NCBI RefSeq assembly: GCF_900110835.1
Contig: NZ_FOJG01000002.1
Location: forward strand, 3,114,658-3,178,657
DNA: 64,000 nt
Direction of reading: 5' to 3'
Source of the DNA: Chitinophaga arvensicola
GTDB taxonomy: Bacteria > Bacteroidota > Bacteroidia > Chitinophagales > Chitinophagaceae
Part shown: positions 27,189 to 35,618 of the stretch, piece by piece
How the letters are laid out: each line of letters begins with the position of its first letter
Numbering within the stretch: position 1 is the stretch's first letter
Translations under genes and position numbers: made by a program
Notes under the pieces: generated by a model
What the model was told of the DNA's origin: nothing
Database searches by the model: none
The model's input: the letters and a program-made list of their open reading frames with translations, nothing else

Positions 27189-27196
27189 TATTTTTG
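27189..27196 (+). promoter_or_regulatory. -7 box TATTTTTG, four bases before an AraC start codon
   Basis: An exact TAnnTTTG match. The ATG at 27201 follows after four bases, so the predicted transcript would be leaderless or nearly so. The bases AATCCGTA just upstream recur with identical spacing before the AraC gene at 52442. Confidence 0.45.
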
Positions 27197-27200
27197 CCAT

Positions 27201-28022
27201 ATGTCACTACCCATTTTAGGCATAGAAAAAATATTTAACCTCCCTTATAAAAAAGAGGATTTTAAAATCGTTCATCATACACCGATCAATATGACGGTGA
27301 TCCCCGAAGCACATAAGCACGATTTCTTTATGTTATTGATAATCGGCCAGGGTAGCGGCATTCACACCATTGATTTTCATGATTATAAAGTAAGTCCACG
27401 CACTGTTTTTTTTCTGGCTCCCGGTCAGGCCCACCACTGGCGTCTGGCTAAAAACACCAGCGGCTACCAGGTGATGTTTTCGGCCGCCTTCATGCTACAG
27501 AAAGGTCCGCTATGGCCTTTCTTCACACCAGATTCCCCTCCGGTCCTGAAACTGGAAACAGTGCAGTACGGGCAGCTGATCCAGGAACTGCAGCTCATGG
27601 AAACAGAAACCGCCGCCGCTATTATCCAGCACCGCCTGCAGATTGTACTACTGTTGCTGCAACGCTGGTATGCTGCTGTTCACCCGGAAGAAGTGGCTGC
27701 CGCAGCCAATCATCTCATCAACCGTTTTCTCCTGCTGCTGGAAAAGCACTATGCCCAATATCATGAAGTAGCCTATTTTGCCGCGCAACTGCATGTTACC
27801 GCCAGTTACCTGAACCAGGTATGTAAAAAAGAAACGGGTAAAACTGCCGGCGCCTATATCCGCGAACGCTTACTGCTGGAATCAAAGCGGATGCTTATCC
27901 TCACAGATATGGATGTAAAGGAAATTGCCTTTACACTGGGCTTTAACGACACCTCTTATTTCTCCCGTTTCTTCCGGAAATATACTTCGCTTACCCCGCT
28001 GGACTTCCGGCGCCAGTTATAA
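27201..28022 (+). CDS. AraC family transcriptional regulator (likely controls the adjacent MFS operon)
   Basis: A 273-residue protein with an N-terminal cupin arm (about 25-110; EAHKHDFFMLLIIGQGSGIHTIDF, PGQAHHW) and C-terminal AraC HTH pair (about 175-270; VKEIAFTLGFNDTSYFSRFFRK). It is followed 63 bp later by an MFS exporter and an amidohydrolase on the same strand. That spacer holds direct repeats with two-turn spacing, the usual layout for AraC operators, so it probably senses the exporter substrate. Confidence 0.92.
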   Translation: MSLPILGIEKIFNLPYKKEDFKIVHHTPINMTVIPEAHKHDFFMLLIIGQGSGIHTIDFHDYKVSPRTVFFLAPGQAHHWRLAKNTSGYQVMFSAAFMLQKGPLWPFFTPDSPPVLKLETVQYGQLIQELQLMETETAAAIIQHRLQIVLLLLQRWYAAVHPEEVAAAANHLINRFLLLLEKHYAQYHEVAYFAAQLHVTASYLNQVCKKETGKTAGAYIRERLLLESKRMLILTDMDVKEIAFTLGFNDTSYFSRFFRKYTSLTPLDFRRQL

Positions 28023-28024
28023 AA

Positions 28025-28054
28025 TGTACCGTTGATATTATAACCTGTACCATT
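28025..28054. promoter_or_regulatory. Direct repeats TGTACC[G/A]TT spaced 21 bp, candidate AraC operator
   Basis: TGTACCGTT (28025) and TGTACCATT (28046) begin 21 bp apart, two helical turns. The promoter-proximal copy ends 19 bp before the TACCTTTG box at 28074, where it would touch the -33 region. AraC-family monomers commonly bind tandem half-sites of this spacing next to the promoter they activate. Confidence 0.5.
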
Positions 28055-28073
28055 TTCCGCCACCTGCCGGGGA

Positions 28074-28081
28074 TACCTTTG
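28074..28081 (+). promoter_or_regulatory. -7 box TACCTTTG for the MFS/amidohydrolase operon
   Basis: An exact TAnnTTTG match four bases before the ATG at 28086. No consensus TTTG -33 box is present, which suits a promoter that needs an activator bound at 28046-28054. Confidence 0.5.
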
Positions 28082-28085
28082 CAGT

Positions 28086-29276
28086 ATGGAACAGGTGATT
28101 TTGAGTAAAGCCCGGCAAGCGGGAACAACGGTGAACAATATGCTGGTAGTACTGATGGCCGTAACCTGCGGACTGGTAGTAGCCAATATTTATTATAATC
28201 AGCCTTTGTTGCTGCAGATGGCAGCTTCCTTCCAGGTGAATGAACAACAGATCAGTGTGATCGCTACCATTACACAGGTGGGTTATACACTCGGACTGCT
28301 GTTTATTGTATCCCTGGGAGATAAAACAGAGCGTAAAAAGCTGATCCTCCTTAAACTGGCCGGAGCAGCGGTTTTCATGGGCATGGCAGCGATGGCTGTC
28401 AACTATTGGATGATGCTGATTGCCAGTTTGCTGATTGGCTTTTTTTCTGCTGTACCGCAGCTGTTGCTACCGATGGCCGCATCGATGGCGCCGGATGCCA
28501 CCAGGGGAAAAATTGTGGGCAGGGTAATGAGTGGATTACTGATCGGCATCCTGTTGTCAAGAACATTGAGCGGCATCATTGGTGCGCATTACGGATGGCA
28601 GGCGGTCTTTTTCTCCGGAAGTATAGCCATGGTGCTGTTATGGATTGTACTGGCGCTAAAACTGCCGCAAAATCCACCTTCCTTTGAAGGTAGTTATGGT
28701 AGCCTGATGCGCTCCCTGGGCACACTCACGAAAGAACTGCCTGCTTTAAGACAGGCTGCCTTTACCGGCTTCTTTATGTTTGGCGCGTTCAGCATTTTCT
28801 GGACAACACTGGTATTCCTGCTGGAAGGCGCTCCCTTTCACTATAAAAGCGATATGGTAGGGCTCTTCGGACTGATTGGCACCTGCGGCGCACTGGCAGC
28901 TCCTATGGCCGGTAAATCGGCCGATAACAAAGGTCCGCAGTATGCTATCCGCCTCGGCATCATCGGCGCATTGCTGGCTTTTGTGATCATGGGATTTTCT
29001 GCAGGCTCGCTCACCGGTTTAATCATCGGCGTGATATTACTGGATATAGGCATGCAGGTGACACATATTTCCAACCAGTCGAAAGTATTTGCACTGGTGC
29101 CCGAAGCTCGCAGCCGGTTGAATACCATCTATATTTCCAACGCCTTTGCCGGCGGCTCCGTGGGTTCCCTGATGGGCGCCCAGGCCTGGAGTTACGGGCA
29201 TTGGACCGGTGTATGTATACTGGGCATTGTGTTCATCAGCAGCGCCGCATTGATCAATTTAAAAAAACGTACTTAA
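28086..29276 (+). CDS. MFS transporter (drug/sugar efflux type)
   Basis: A 396-residue inner-membrane protein with about 12 membrane helices. The motif-A-like loop SLGDKTERKKLILL follows TM2, and a second such loop, MAGKSADNKGPQYAIR, lies in the C-terminal half. The N-terminal VVANIYYNQPLLLQMAASF segment is characteristic of a widespread MFS efflux subgroup (YgaY/YnfM-like). The substrate is unknown. It is cotranscribed with the amidohydrolase 7 bp downstream. Confidence 0.92.
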   Translation: MEQVILSKARQAGTTVNNMLVVLMAVTCGLVVANIYYNQPLLLQMAASFQVNEQQISVIATITQVGYTLGLLFIVSLGDKTERKKLILLKLAGAAVFMGMAAMAVNYWMMLIASLLIGFFSAVPQLLLPMAASMAPDATRGKIVGRVMSGLLIGILLSRTLSGIIGAHYGWQAVFFSGSIAMVLLWIVLALKLPQNPPSFEGSYGSLMRSLGTLTKELPALRQAAFTGFFMFGAFSIFWTTLVFLLEGAPFHYKSDMVGLFGLIGTCGALAAPMAGKSADNKGPQYAIRLGIIGALLAFVIMGFSAGSLTGLIIGVILLDIGMQVTHISNQSKVFALVPEARSRLNTIYISNAFAGGSVGSLMGAQAWSYGHWTGVCILGIVFISSAALINLKKRT

Positions 29277-29283
29277 CTGAACC

Positions 29284-30708
29284 ATGAAAAAAATACTTTT
29301 CTCCTCCCTGGCCCTGCTCTGTGGCGTAGCCGCATTCAGCCAGCAAAAAAAGGCAGACCTGCTGATCAGGTCTGTCCGTATCATTGATGTGAAAACCGGT
29401 AACATCACCGCCAACCAGGCTATTGCAGTACGCAACGACAGCATCGTGGAAGTGATGAATAACAAACAGGCCGGCCAATACCAGGCGGCACAAACCGTAG
29501 ATGGTAAAGGCAGATATGCCATGCCCGGATTATGGGATATGCATATGCACTTTGGTGGCGGCGACACACTGGCCGAAGAAAACAAAAATTTCCTGCCGCT
29601 GTATCTCGCCCATGGTATTACCACTATCCGCGATTGCGCAGCTGATATCAGCCTGAATGTTATACAATGGCGTGATTCTATTAACAACAGACAATTACAG
29701 GGTCCAACTATTTTCACCTCCGGCCCTAAACTGGAAGGCTATAAATCCGTATGGCTGGGCGACCTCGAAATCGGCACTTCCGCAGAACTGCAACAGGCTC
29801 TGGATTCCCTGCAAAAACTGAAAGTGGATTTTGTTAAGATCACAGAAAACACCATCAAACCGGATATCTACCTGGAAGCTTTGAAAGAAGCCAGGAAAAG
29901 AGGTCTCGCTATTTCCGGACACGTACCCTATGTATTAAGCATGCAACAGGTAACAGACGCCGGACTGAGCTCCGTAGAACATTTAACCTATGCATGGAAA
30001 GCCGGTGTAAAAGATGATGCCGCCTTTGCACGCGCCATCGCCAACGGTGAAATAAAAGGAAAAGACATCAATAAATATATCCTTAACAACTTTGATACCG
30101 CCGCAGCCATGAACACCTACCGCCACATGGCAGAAAAAGGTACGTTCATAACGCCAACGCTTACACTGGGACATCTGCTGGCCTACTTCGATCAGGATAA
30201 TCATCAGCATGATCCTTACCTGCAATACATCGGCAAAGGACTGCAACGTACGTATGAAATGCGCGTAAAACGGGTATCACAAGACGATAGCGCCGCCATT
30301 GCATGGCGGAAAATGCTGTACGAAAAATCATCTGCTGTATTACCACTGCTGTATAAAGCCGGTGTAACCATCATGGCAGGTACCGATGCAGGCTATCTTA
30401 ATTCATTCGATTTTCCAGGTATCGGTTTACACCAGGAACTGGCGCTGATGGTGAAAGCCGGACTCACACCGCTCCAGGCTTTACAGGCCTCAGTGATCAA
30501 CTCCCCGGCCTTCCTGCATAAAACCAACTACGGCGCTATTGCTCCAGGGAAAAAAGCAGATATCCTGTTACTGGATGCTAACCCGGTAGCAGATATCCAC
30601 AACACGCAAAAAATTTATGGACTGGTAGTAAAAGGAAAAATGCTCGACAGAGCCGCGCTCGATGGACTGTTAAAAGAAGTACGGGAAAAAACAGCGCAAA
30701 CAAAATAG
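29284..30708 (+). CDS. Secreted amidohydrolase (imidazolonepropionase-like)
   Basis: A 474-residue exported protein (signal MKKILFSSLALLCGVAAFSQ). The metal site is built from His87/His89 (DMHMHFGG), a Lys in DFVKITEN, His in ISGHVPY and SVEHLTY, and Asp in AGTDAGY. These mark a metal-dependent TIM-barrel amidohydrolase acting on cyclic amides or peptides in the periplasm. The family includes prolidase- and organophosphatase-like enzymes. Pairing with an exporter under an AraC regulator suggests joint handling of one compound. Confidence 0.9.
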   Translation: MKKILFSSLALLCGVAAFSQQKKADLLIRSVRIIDVKTGNITANQAIAVRNDSIVEVMNNKQAGQYQAAQTVDGKGRYAMPGLWDMHMHFGGGDTLAEENKNFLPLYLAHGITTIRDCAADISLNVIQWRDSINNRQLQGPTIFTSGPKLEGYKSVWLGDLEIGTSAELQQALDSLQKLKVDFVKITENTIKPDIYLEALKEARKRGLAISGHVPYVLSMQQVTDAGLSSVEHLTYAWKAGVKDDAAFARAIANGEIKGKDINKYILNNFDTAAAMNTYRHMAEKGTFITPTLTLGHLLAYFDQDNHQHDPYLQYIGKGLQRTYEMRVKRVSQDDSAAIAWRKMLYEKSSAVLPLLYKAGVTIMAGTDAGYLNSFDFPGIGLHQELALMVKAGLTPLQALQASVINSPAFLHKTNYGAIAPGKKADILLLDANPVADIHNTQKIYGLVVKGKMLDRAALDGLLKEVREKTAQTK

Positions 30709-30716
30709 TACCGCCG

Positions 30717-30758
30717 CAGGTAGTCATCTCCGGAAAAAAAACAGGAGATGACTACCTG
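30717..30758. terminator. Perfect 15-bp hairpin between convergent genes
   Basis: CAGGTAGTCATCTCC and its complement enclose a 12-base A-rich loop. It fills the 57 bp between the amidohydrolase stop and the signal peptidase stop and is symmetric enough to end transcripts from both sides. It lacks a strong U-tract. Confidence 0.6.
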
Positions 30759-30765
30759 CCGGCGA

Positions 30766-31953
30766 TTACCGGATCGCCGAAAACAACCTGCCCCAGCGGA
30801 TGCGGTTATTATGAATACTCATCCAGATAATCCACGCTTTTCCCACCACATGATCCTCCGGTACATATCCCCAGAAGCGGGAATCCATTGACTCCCGGCG
30901 GTTATCACCCATCATCCAGTAGTAATTCATTTTGAAAGTATAGGTATCCGTTTGCCGGCCGTTGATGTAAATTTTATTATCCACTACCCGGAGGGTATTA
31001 TGCTCATAAGTGCTGATAATACGGCTGTAAAAAGGCAGCGTCAGTGTATCGAGCTTCACAGTGGCGCCTTTCTGCGGGATATACAATGGCCCGAAACAAT
31101 CTTCGTTCCATTCGTAATGTTTAGTATCAAAAGGAAACACCCGCGAATCTGCAAACGCATCAAATACATAACGTTTTATCTTACCCCCCATGGCTTTCAG
31201 CGTGTCTACGTTGGCGGGCGTAAGGTTATAGATAAACATGGTGGAATCGCCGGTAGTACGTTGGATATGATCTGTTCCCAGTACATCTTTCATGGAATCT
31301 GTCAGTTCTTTTCCATCCGGCATAGTCACATAATACTTTGCTTCAAAATGCTCAGGAGGAGTTGTGGGAGCATGATTGATATACACTACTCCATCCATGA
31401 TCTGAATGGTATCGCCCGGAATGGCAATACAGCGCTTGATCCAGTTCTCCCTTTTATCTACCGGGCGGGTAAGCGGCGGCGGAAAGTTCTTATGCACATA
31501 CTCCGGTCCCGGCGAACGCATATTCGTGTAGTAGTCCTCATCTTCCCCGGTAATGGATTTCAATACCGTATCCCCGCAGGGATAATTAAATACCACCACA
31601 TCATTCCGGCGGATGTCGCTGAAGCCGGGCAAGCGCCTGTAAGGCCATTGTATTGCAGTGGAAAAGGGCCGGGTACTTTTGGTAAAGGGCATGGTGTGAT
31701 GGGTGAAAGGCCAGGCCAGTGGCGTTATCGGGATACGTGGGCCATAACTGATTTTGCTGACAAAAATAAAATCATTGATTAACAGGGTCTTTTCCATGGA
31801 AGCACTGGGGATAACAAACGCTTCAAAGATAAAAGTACGGATGAGGGTAGCGGCAACCACAGCAAAGAGAGCAGCTTCTATCCATTCCCTGACCTTCGAT
31901 TTCTTCCTGACCTCTTCGGCTGCCTGCTTTACGTTGGGGAAAGAAAAATTCAT
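30766..31953 (-). CDS. lepB: Signal peptidase I
   Basis: A 395-residue membrane protease. One membrane helix (IEAALFAVVAATLIRTFIF) precedes the catalytic Ser52 (PSASMEKTL), and the general base Lys173 lies in WIKRCIAIPGD. The conserved box E (GDNRRESMDSRFWG) follows near 345. It removes signal peptides at the outer face of the inner membrane. At 395 residues it is longer than typical LepB. The extra material between the Ser and Lys motifs and before box E is usual for Bacteroidota. It is a single-gene unit here. Confidence 0.93.
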   Translation of the reverse strand: MNFSFPNVKQAAEEVRKKSKVREWIEAALFAVVAATLIRTFIFEAFVIPSASMEKTLLINDFIFVSKISYGPRIPITPLAWPFTHHTMPFTKSTRPFSTAIQWPYRRLPGFSDIRRNDVVVFNYPCGDTVLKSITGEDEDYYTNMRSPGPEYVHKNFPPPLTRPVDKRENWIKRCIAIPGDTIQIMDGVVYINHAPTTPPEHFEAKYYVTMPDGKELTDSMKDVLGTDHIQRTTGDSTMFIYNLTPANVDTLKAMGGKIKRYVFDAFADSRVFPFDTKHYEWNEDCFGPLYIPQKGATVKLDTLTLPFYSRIISTYEHNTLRVVDNKIYINGRQTDTYTFKMNYYWMMGDNRRESMDSRFWGYVPEDHVVGKAWIIWMSIHNNRIRWGRLFSAIR

Positions 31954-32287
31954 TTTAAACGCGGTTTTGGATAAGTAACTCCTAACAATTTAATTAATTC
32001 CCACCACAATTTATGCAGATAAAAAAGCCTGCTGTAATGACGCAGTAACAAACCCATGAAACCATCTACCACAAAGCAATACAACCAAAAATAAAAAAAT
32101 CTGCGTGCGTATTTTTCCGTTATAAAAACTGCCTGCTTGTTATATTATTCCAGCTGTTTTCGCAAAAAAGTATTACTTCCCCCATATCTTTTTAAAAAAA
32201 ATCAACAAGATTAAATCGTTTTCTTAAATTGCTATGCATAACCACTTCAGTAATTATACATTCACCCACGTTACAAACAATACCGAC
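31954..32287. other. Intergenic region of 334 bp between divergent genes
   Basis: AT-rich spacer between lepB and the isomerase-like gene. It should hold both promoters. The only hint is TAAATTGC at 32225-32232, a weak relative of the -7 box. No hairpin with a U-tract, tRNA or credible small frame was seen. Confidence 0.6.
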
Positions 32288-33265
32288 ATGCATACTTCAA
32301 GACGTTCTTTCATCCAGCAAACAGGGCTGATGGCCGCTGCTATGATGCTACCCGGCAGTTTGTCTGCCATGACCGGCAACCCTGCCCTGCCAAAGAAAAT
32401 AGGACTGCAGTTATATACCCTCCGCGATCAGCTGGAAAAAGATCCCAAAGGTACCCTCGCCAAAGTAGCGGGCATCGGCTACCAGGAAGTAGAAACCTTT
32501 TACGGATACCAGGGTAGCGGCGACAAAGGTGAATTCTGGGGATTGAAACCCAAAGCACTCAGCGCCCTCCTGAAACAATATAAACTAAACACACCCAGCG
32601 GGCATTACCAGCTCAATGATTACCTCACCAAAGGCAATGGCAATGCGGACGCATTACAGCCGCAGATAGACCTTGCTGCAGCACTCGGACAACAATACTT
32701 CATTGTACCCGTACTGCCCCTCTCCCTCTGGGATAAGCATCTCGGTGCAGACGATTATAAATTCATGGCCGAACAACTGAACAAGGCCGGCGAACAATGT
32801 AAGAAAGCCAACCTGAAAATCGGCTATCATAACCACTTCTGGGAGTTTAAAAAACTGGCAGACAGCAGCAGCACCGGCTATGAAATTATGCTGAAAGAAA
32901 CAGATCCTTCCCTCGTTACCTTTGAACTGGATCTCTTCTGGGCAGTAAAATCAGGACACGATCCTATTACCCTGTTCAAAGAAGCACCCGGCAGATTTGT
33001 GGCCTGGCATGTGAAAGACATGGATAAAGCTAATACTGCCAGTCTTACCGCAGCCGGTACCGAAAATAAAACTTCCATGGAACTGCTTTCCGGCGTTTCC
33101 TTCGCAGAAGTAGGCACAGGTAGCATCGACTTCAAAAAAATCTTTGCACAGGCCAAACTGGCGGGTGTAAAACACCTCTTCGTAGAACAGGATAAAATAA
33201 CCATAGAACCATTTACCAGCGTTACGCAGAGCTTTAAATACGTGAAGAATGTATTGCTGAAGTAA
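32288..33265 (+). CDS. Sugar phosphate isomerase/epimerase-like TIM-barrel protein, Tat-exported
   Basis: A predicted 325-residue protein. The ATG at 32288 is chosen because it begins MHTSRRSFIQQTGLMAAAMM, a Tat signal with SRRSFI. An in-frame ATG at 32234 would put 18 polar residues before it. The body is an AP endonuclease 2/xylose isomerase-like barrel (IGLQLYTLRDQ, IGYQEVETFYG, KIGYHNHFWEFK, DLFWAVKSGHDP, VEQDK). His and Glu metal ligands of that fold are visible. Related exported proteins act on sugars such as inosose or ketoglucosides; the substrate is unknown. Confidence 0.88.
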   Translation: MHTSRRSFIQQTGLMAAAMMLPGSLSAMTGNPALPKKIGLQLYTLRDQLEKDPKGTLAKVAGIGYQEVETFYGYQGSGDKGEFWGLKPKALSALLKQYKLNTPSGHYQLNDYLTKGNGNADALQPQIDLAAALGQQYFIVPVLPLSLWDKHLGADDYKFMAEQLNKAGEQCKKANLKIGYHNHFWEFKKLADSSSTGYEIMLKETDPSLVTFELDLFWAVKSGHDPITLFKEAPGRFVAWHVKDMDKANTASLTAAGTENKTSMELLSGVSFAEVGTGSIDFKKIFAQAKLAGVKHLFVEQDKITIEPFTSVTQSFKYVKNVLLK

Positions 33266-33277
33266 ACAACCGAACCT

Positions 33278-33325
33278 CTTATTCAGGATCAGGCTCCTCC
33301 CTGCATCGCCCTGATCCTGAATAAG
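33278..33325 (+). terminator. Perfect 16-bp hairpin after the isomerase-like gene
   Basis: CTTATTCAGGATCAGG and its complement enclose a 16-base loop 12 bp after the stop at 33265. No strong U-tract follows. The promoter box of the next gene starts 12 bp later, so this separates the two units. Confidence 0.6.
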
Positions 33326-33336
33326 ATAAATTCGCG

Positions 33337-33344
33337 TAGTTTTG
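33337..33344 (+). promoter_or_regulatory. -7 box TAGTTTTG for the TPR gene
   Basis: An exact TAnnTTTG match, 19 bp before the ATG at 33364 and directly after the upstream hairpin. The -33 position is not well matched. Confidence 0.5.
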
Positions 33345-33363
33345 CACCAAAGCAAGTTTACAT

Positions 33364-34578
33364 ATGGCGATGCATGAAATTGAAACATTGGTGGAACTTT
33401 CCGTTTATTGCCTGGACAAAAGCCAGGAAGAAGGACTGGACCGCAGGAGCCTCTTTTTTAATCTGTACAAATTACAACAGCAGTTCGACACCGGGTTTAC
33501 CCATTTCCGCGTAATGGACCTGTTGATCAAATATCATTTCGTATATACATTTCCGATAACTGCGCATCCTGACTATTCCGCACATTCCGCATGGTTTGAT
33601 GCACTGGCTGCCAGTCAGAAATTCAGTTTTATTTACCAGCGCCCCACCGAAGAATGGGACCAGGAAACCAATCCTGTAGCCGGATACGCCAACTTCGACT
33701 TCCCCACCCAAACGTATATACTTTACTGTGATGCCGGATCTGCCCTCTGGGCCAGCCTGGTAGCCAATGGCACCCTCACCGGGGATGATGCCCTTGTGCC
33801 GGAAAAGATCGATACTTTTTCACTGGCGCATGAAGTAGCGGAACTGGCAGGCGAACAGAAAGATAAAGACCTGCTCGGCCTCTGGTATCAACTGCTGCCC
33901 TATATGGTAATGCAGGCAGAACAGGAAGGCGAACCTATTCACTATAAAGCACTGGAAGCCATACAGGACCTGGTGGTTGCCAACGACGCTATCCAGGAAG
34001 ATGGATTACCGCCGGCAGACGAACTGCCTGTAGGTGGTGAATTGGGTAAATTCTGCCAATGGTGGTACGCTCCCGCAGCAGACAAAATGAAACCCACCGC
34101 AGACCCGGAAGAAGAAATAGACCTGGAAGCAGTACCCTTCACTGAACAAGTGGAAAAAAGCGCCGCCTGGTACGAGCAACAGGTAGTACAGATATTACAG
34201 GAAGCCAATTCGGCTATTGCAGAAATGGAAGATAATGGTCCCAATGATGCGATACAACAAAGCGTATATAGCCGCCTGCAGGAAGGACTGTTATACGCCA
34301 ATAAAGGACTGGAACTGGCGCCCGCCGAAGCCGGCCTACTCATGAATAAAGGTTCTATCCTCATGTTGCTGGAACAATACGATGCAGCACTAGCCGTGTA
34401 TAACGAAGCACTGGCCATTGCCCCGGAGAATCCTTATGTGCACCTGAACCGCGCCGTGCTGTTTTATCATATGGAGCAAATCCCTGCTGCCATCGCATCT
34501 TTCGAGCAACTGCTGCAACTCGAACCGGAAAATGAATTTGCACAACAGTGGCTCGCACATCTGAAAAGCAATGGATAA
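33364..34578 (+). CDS. TPR repeat protein with unrecognised N-terminal domain
   Basis: A 404-residue soluble acidic protein without signal peptide. Residues about 300-400 contain three TPR units (GLLYANKGLELAP, LLMNKGSILMLLEQYDAALAVYNEALAIAPENP, HLNRAVLFYHMEQIPAAIASFEQLL), shown only by key parts. The first 250 residues are not recognised; they contain a Trp- and Pro-rich stretch near 95-120. Its stop overlaps the SUKH-like gene by 8 bp, so the products are probably made together and may interact. Confidence 0.85.
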   Translation: MAMHEIETLVELSVYCLDKSQEEGLDRRSLFFNLYKLQQQFDTGFTHFRVMDLLIKYHFVYTFPITAHPDYSAHSAWFDALAASQKFSFIYQRPTEEWDQETNPVAGYANFDFPTQTYILYCDAGSALWASLVANGTLTGDDALVPEKIDTFSLAHEVAELAGEQKDKDLLGLWYQLLPYMVMQAEQEGEPIHYKALEAIQDLVVANDAIQEDGLPPADELPVGGELGKFCQWWYAPAADKMKPTADPEEEIDLEAVPFTEQVEKSAAWYEQQVVQILQEANSAIAEMEDNGPNDAIQQSVYSRLQEGLLYANKGLELAPAEAGLLMNKGSILMLLEQYDAALAVYNEALAIAPENPYVHLNRAVLFYHMEQIPAAIASFEQLLQLEPENEFAQQWLAHLKSNG

Positions 34579-35140
34579 TAACAGGATGACAGCGATCGAA
34601 AAAGCACTCGGCATCACACTGCCGGGTGCCTACCGCGATTTCCTGTCGCAGGCATCCATGCAGGAAGACTTGCCCGCTACCGACCTGGTGTTGTTATATG
34701 GCACCGGCATACTGCTGCAACGCAATGCAGACTATGAAGTACAACGCTATCTTCCTTCCTGGATCAGTATCGGCGATAACAGCGGAGGGGCTGCCATCTG
34801 CCTGCACTGTGAACCCGGTGATCCCGCCGTTTATCTCACCGGCTACGGTGCATTGGATACCGGCAGCATGGAAGTAATCGGTCATGATTTCAATGCCTGG
34901 GTAGCAGGAGGATTTTCGCTGGATGTACTCCGCGAAGCGCCCGATGTAGTGGCATTCCGCTCATCAGAAACCTATAAGTTACGAAAAGCCTTCATGGCAC
35001 TGCACCAGGCCTTACGTACGCTGGAATCTGCCAGGGCCGGTGGATTGGACCTGAAATCCTATATGTTACAAAAAAGAATTTTACAACAACAACTTAAAGA
35101 TTTTGAAACGCAGCATGCGGGGAAAAAATACCGGTTATAA
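34571..35140 (+). CDS. SMI1/KNR4 (SUKH) family protein
   Basis: A 189-residue soluble protein. IEKALGITLPGAYRDFLSQAS, then YLPSWISIGDNSGGAAICLH and PAVYLTGYGAL, form the SUKH fold signature (an LPxxYxxFL helix and an IGDxxxG strand). SUKH proteins in bacteria are often immunity proteins against secreted toxins, and in yeast Knr4 links cell wall signalling. No toxin gene is seen nearby. The C-terminal about 50 residues form a charged helix outside the fold. It overlaps the TPR gene by 8 bp. Confidence 0.8.
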   Translation: MDNNRMTAIEKALGITLPGAYRDFLSQASMQEDLPATDLVLLYGTGILLQRNADYEVQRYLPSWISIGDNSGGAAICLHCEPGDPAVYLTGYGALDTGSMEVIGHDFNAWVAGGFSLDVLREAPDVVAFRSSETYKLRKAFMALHQALRTLESARAGGLDLKSYMLQKRILQQQLKDFETQHAGKKYRL

Positions 35141-35190
35141 ACTATTTACCGGGAGTGCTTGTTAACTAAGAACCTCAGCAAACCAGCACC

Positions 35191-35616
35191 ATGGAAAAAG
35201 CACTCCGTACTTTTGAGAAATATACGTGTTATACCCTGCTCGGCATCGGCATGTTCTATATTACTTTTCAGATCATAGAGCTGCTATGGCTCACGGTTAC
35301 CGGGCTAATCAAACGCATACAGGATATAGGATTTACCTACGCACCGGAATACGGACGCAGCATGATCCTGCTCTTTTTCAACGTGCTGCTGGCGCTCGAA
35401 ATCCTGGAAACCGTGAAAGTATTTGAAAAAAGTCATGAAGTGAAAATAAGGATCATTCTCATGGTGTGCATGATTGCTGTAAGCAGGAAAATACTCATGC
35501 TCGATATCTTTGAAGGTAACCCTATGTCTGAAATCGCGCTGGCTGCCCTCATCATTGCACTCTCTGCCGGTTATTACCTGATCAATAAAAAACTGACACC
35601 TAAAGAGCAGGCGTAA
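35191..35616 (+). CDS. PsiE-like small membrane protein
   Basis: A 141-residue protein with four predicted membrane helices (about 12-35, 55-77, 85-105, 113-130). The ALEILETVKVF and VRIILMVCMIAVSRKILMLD-like segments (key residues E-T-V and R-K) match the PsiE/phosphate-starvation-inducible E family. The biochemical role is unknown. It lies 50 bp after the SUKH gene and may be the last gene of that group. The convergent ankyrin gene stops 2 bp away. Confidence 0.75.
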   Translation: MEKALRTFEKYTCYTLLGIGMFYITFQIIELLWLTVTGLIKRIQDIGFTYAPEYGRSMILLFFNVLLALEILETVKVFEKSHEVKIRIILMVCMIAVSRKILMLDIFEGNPMSEIALAALIIALSAGYYLINKKLTPKEQA

Positions 35617-35618
35617 AA

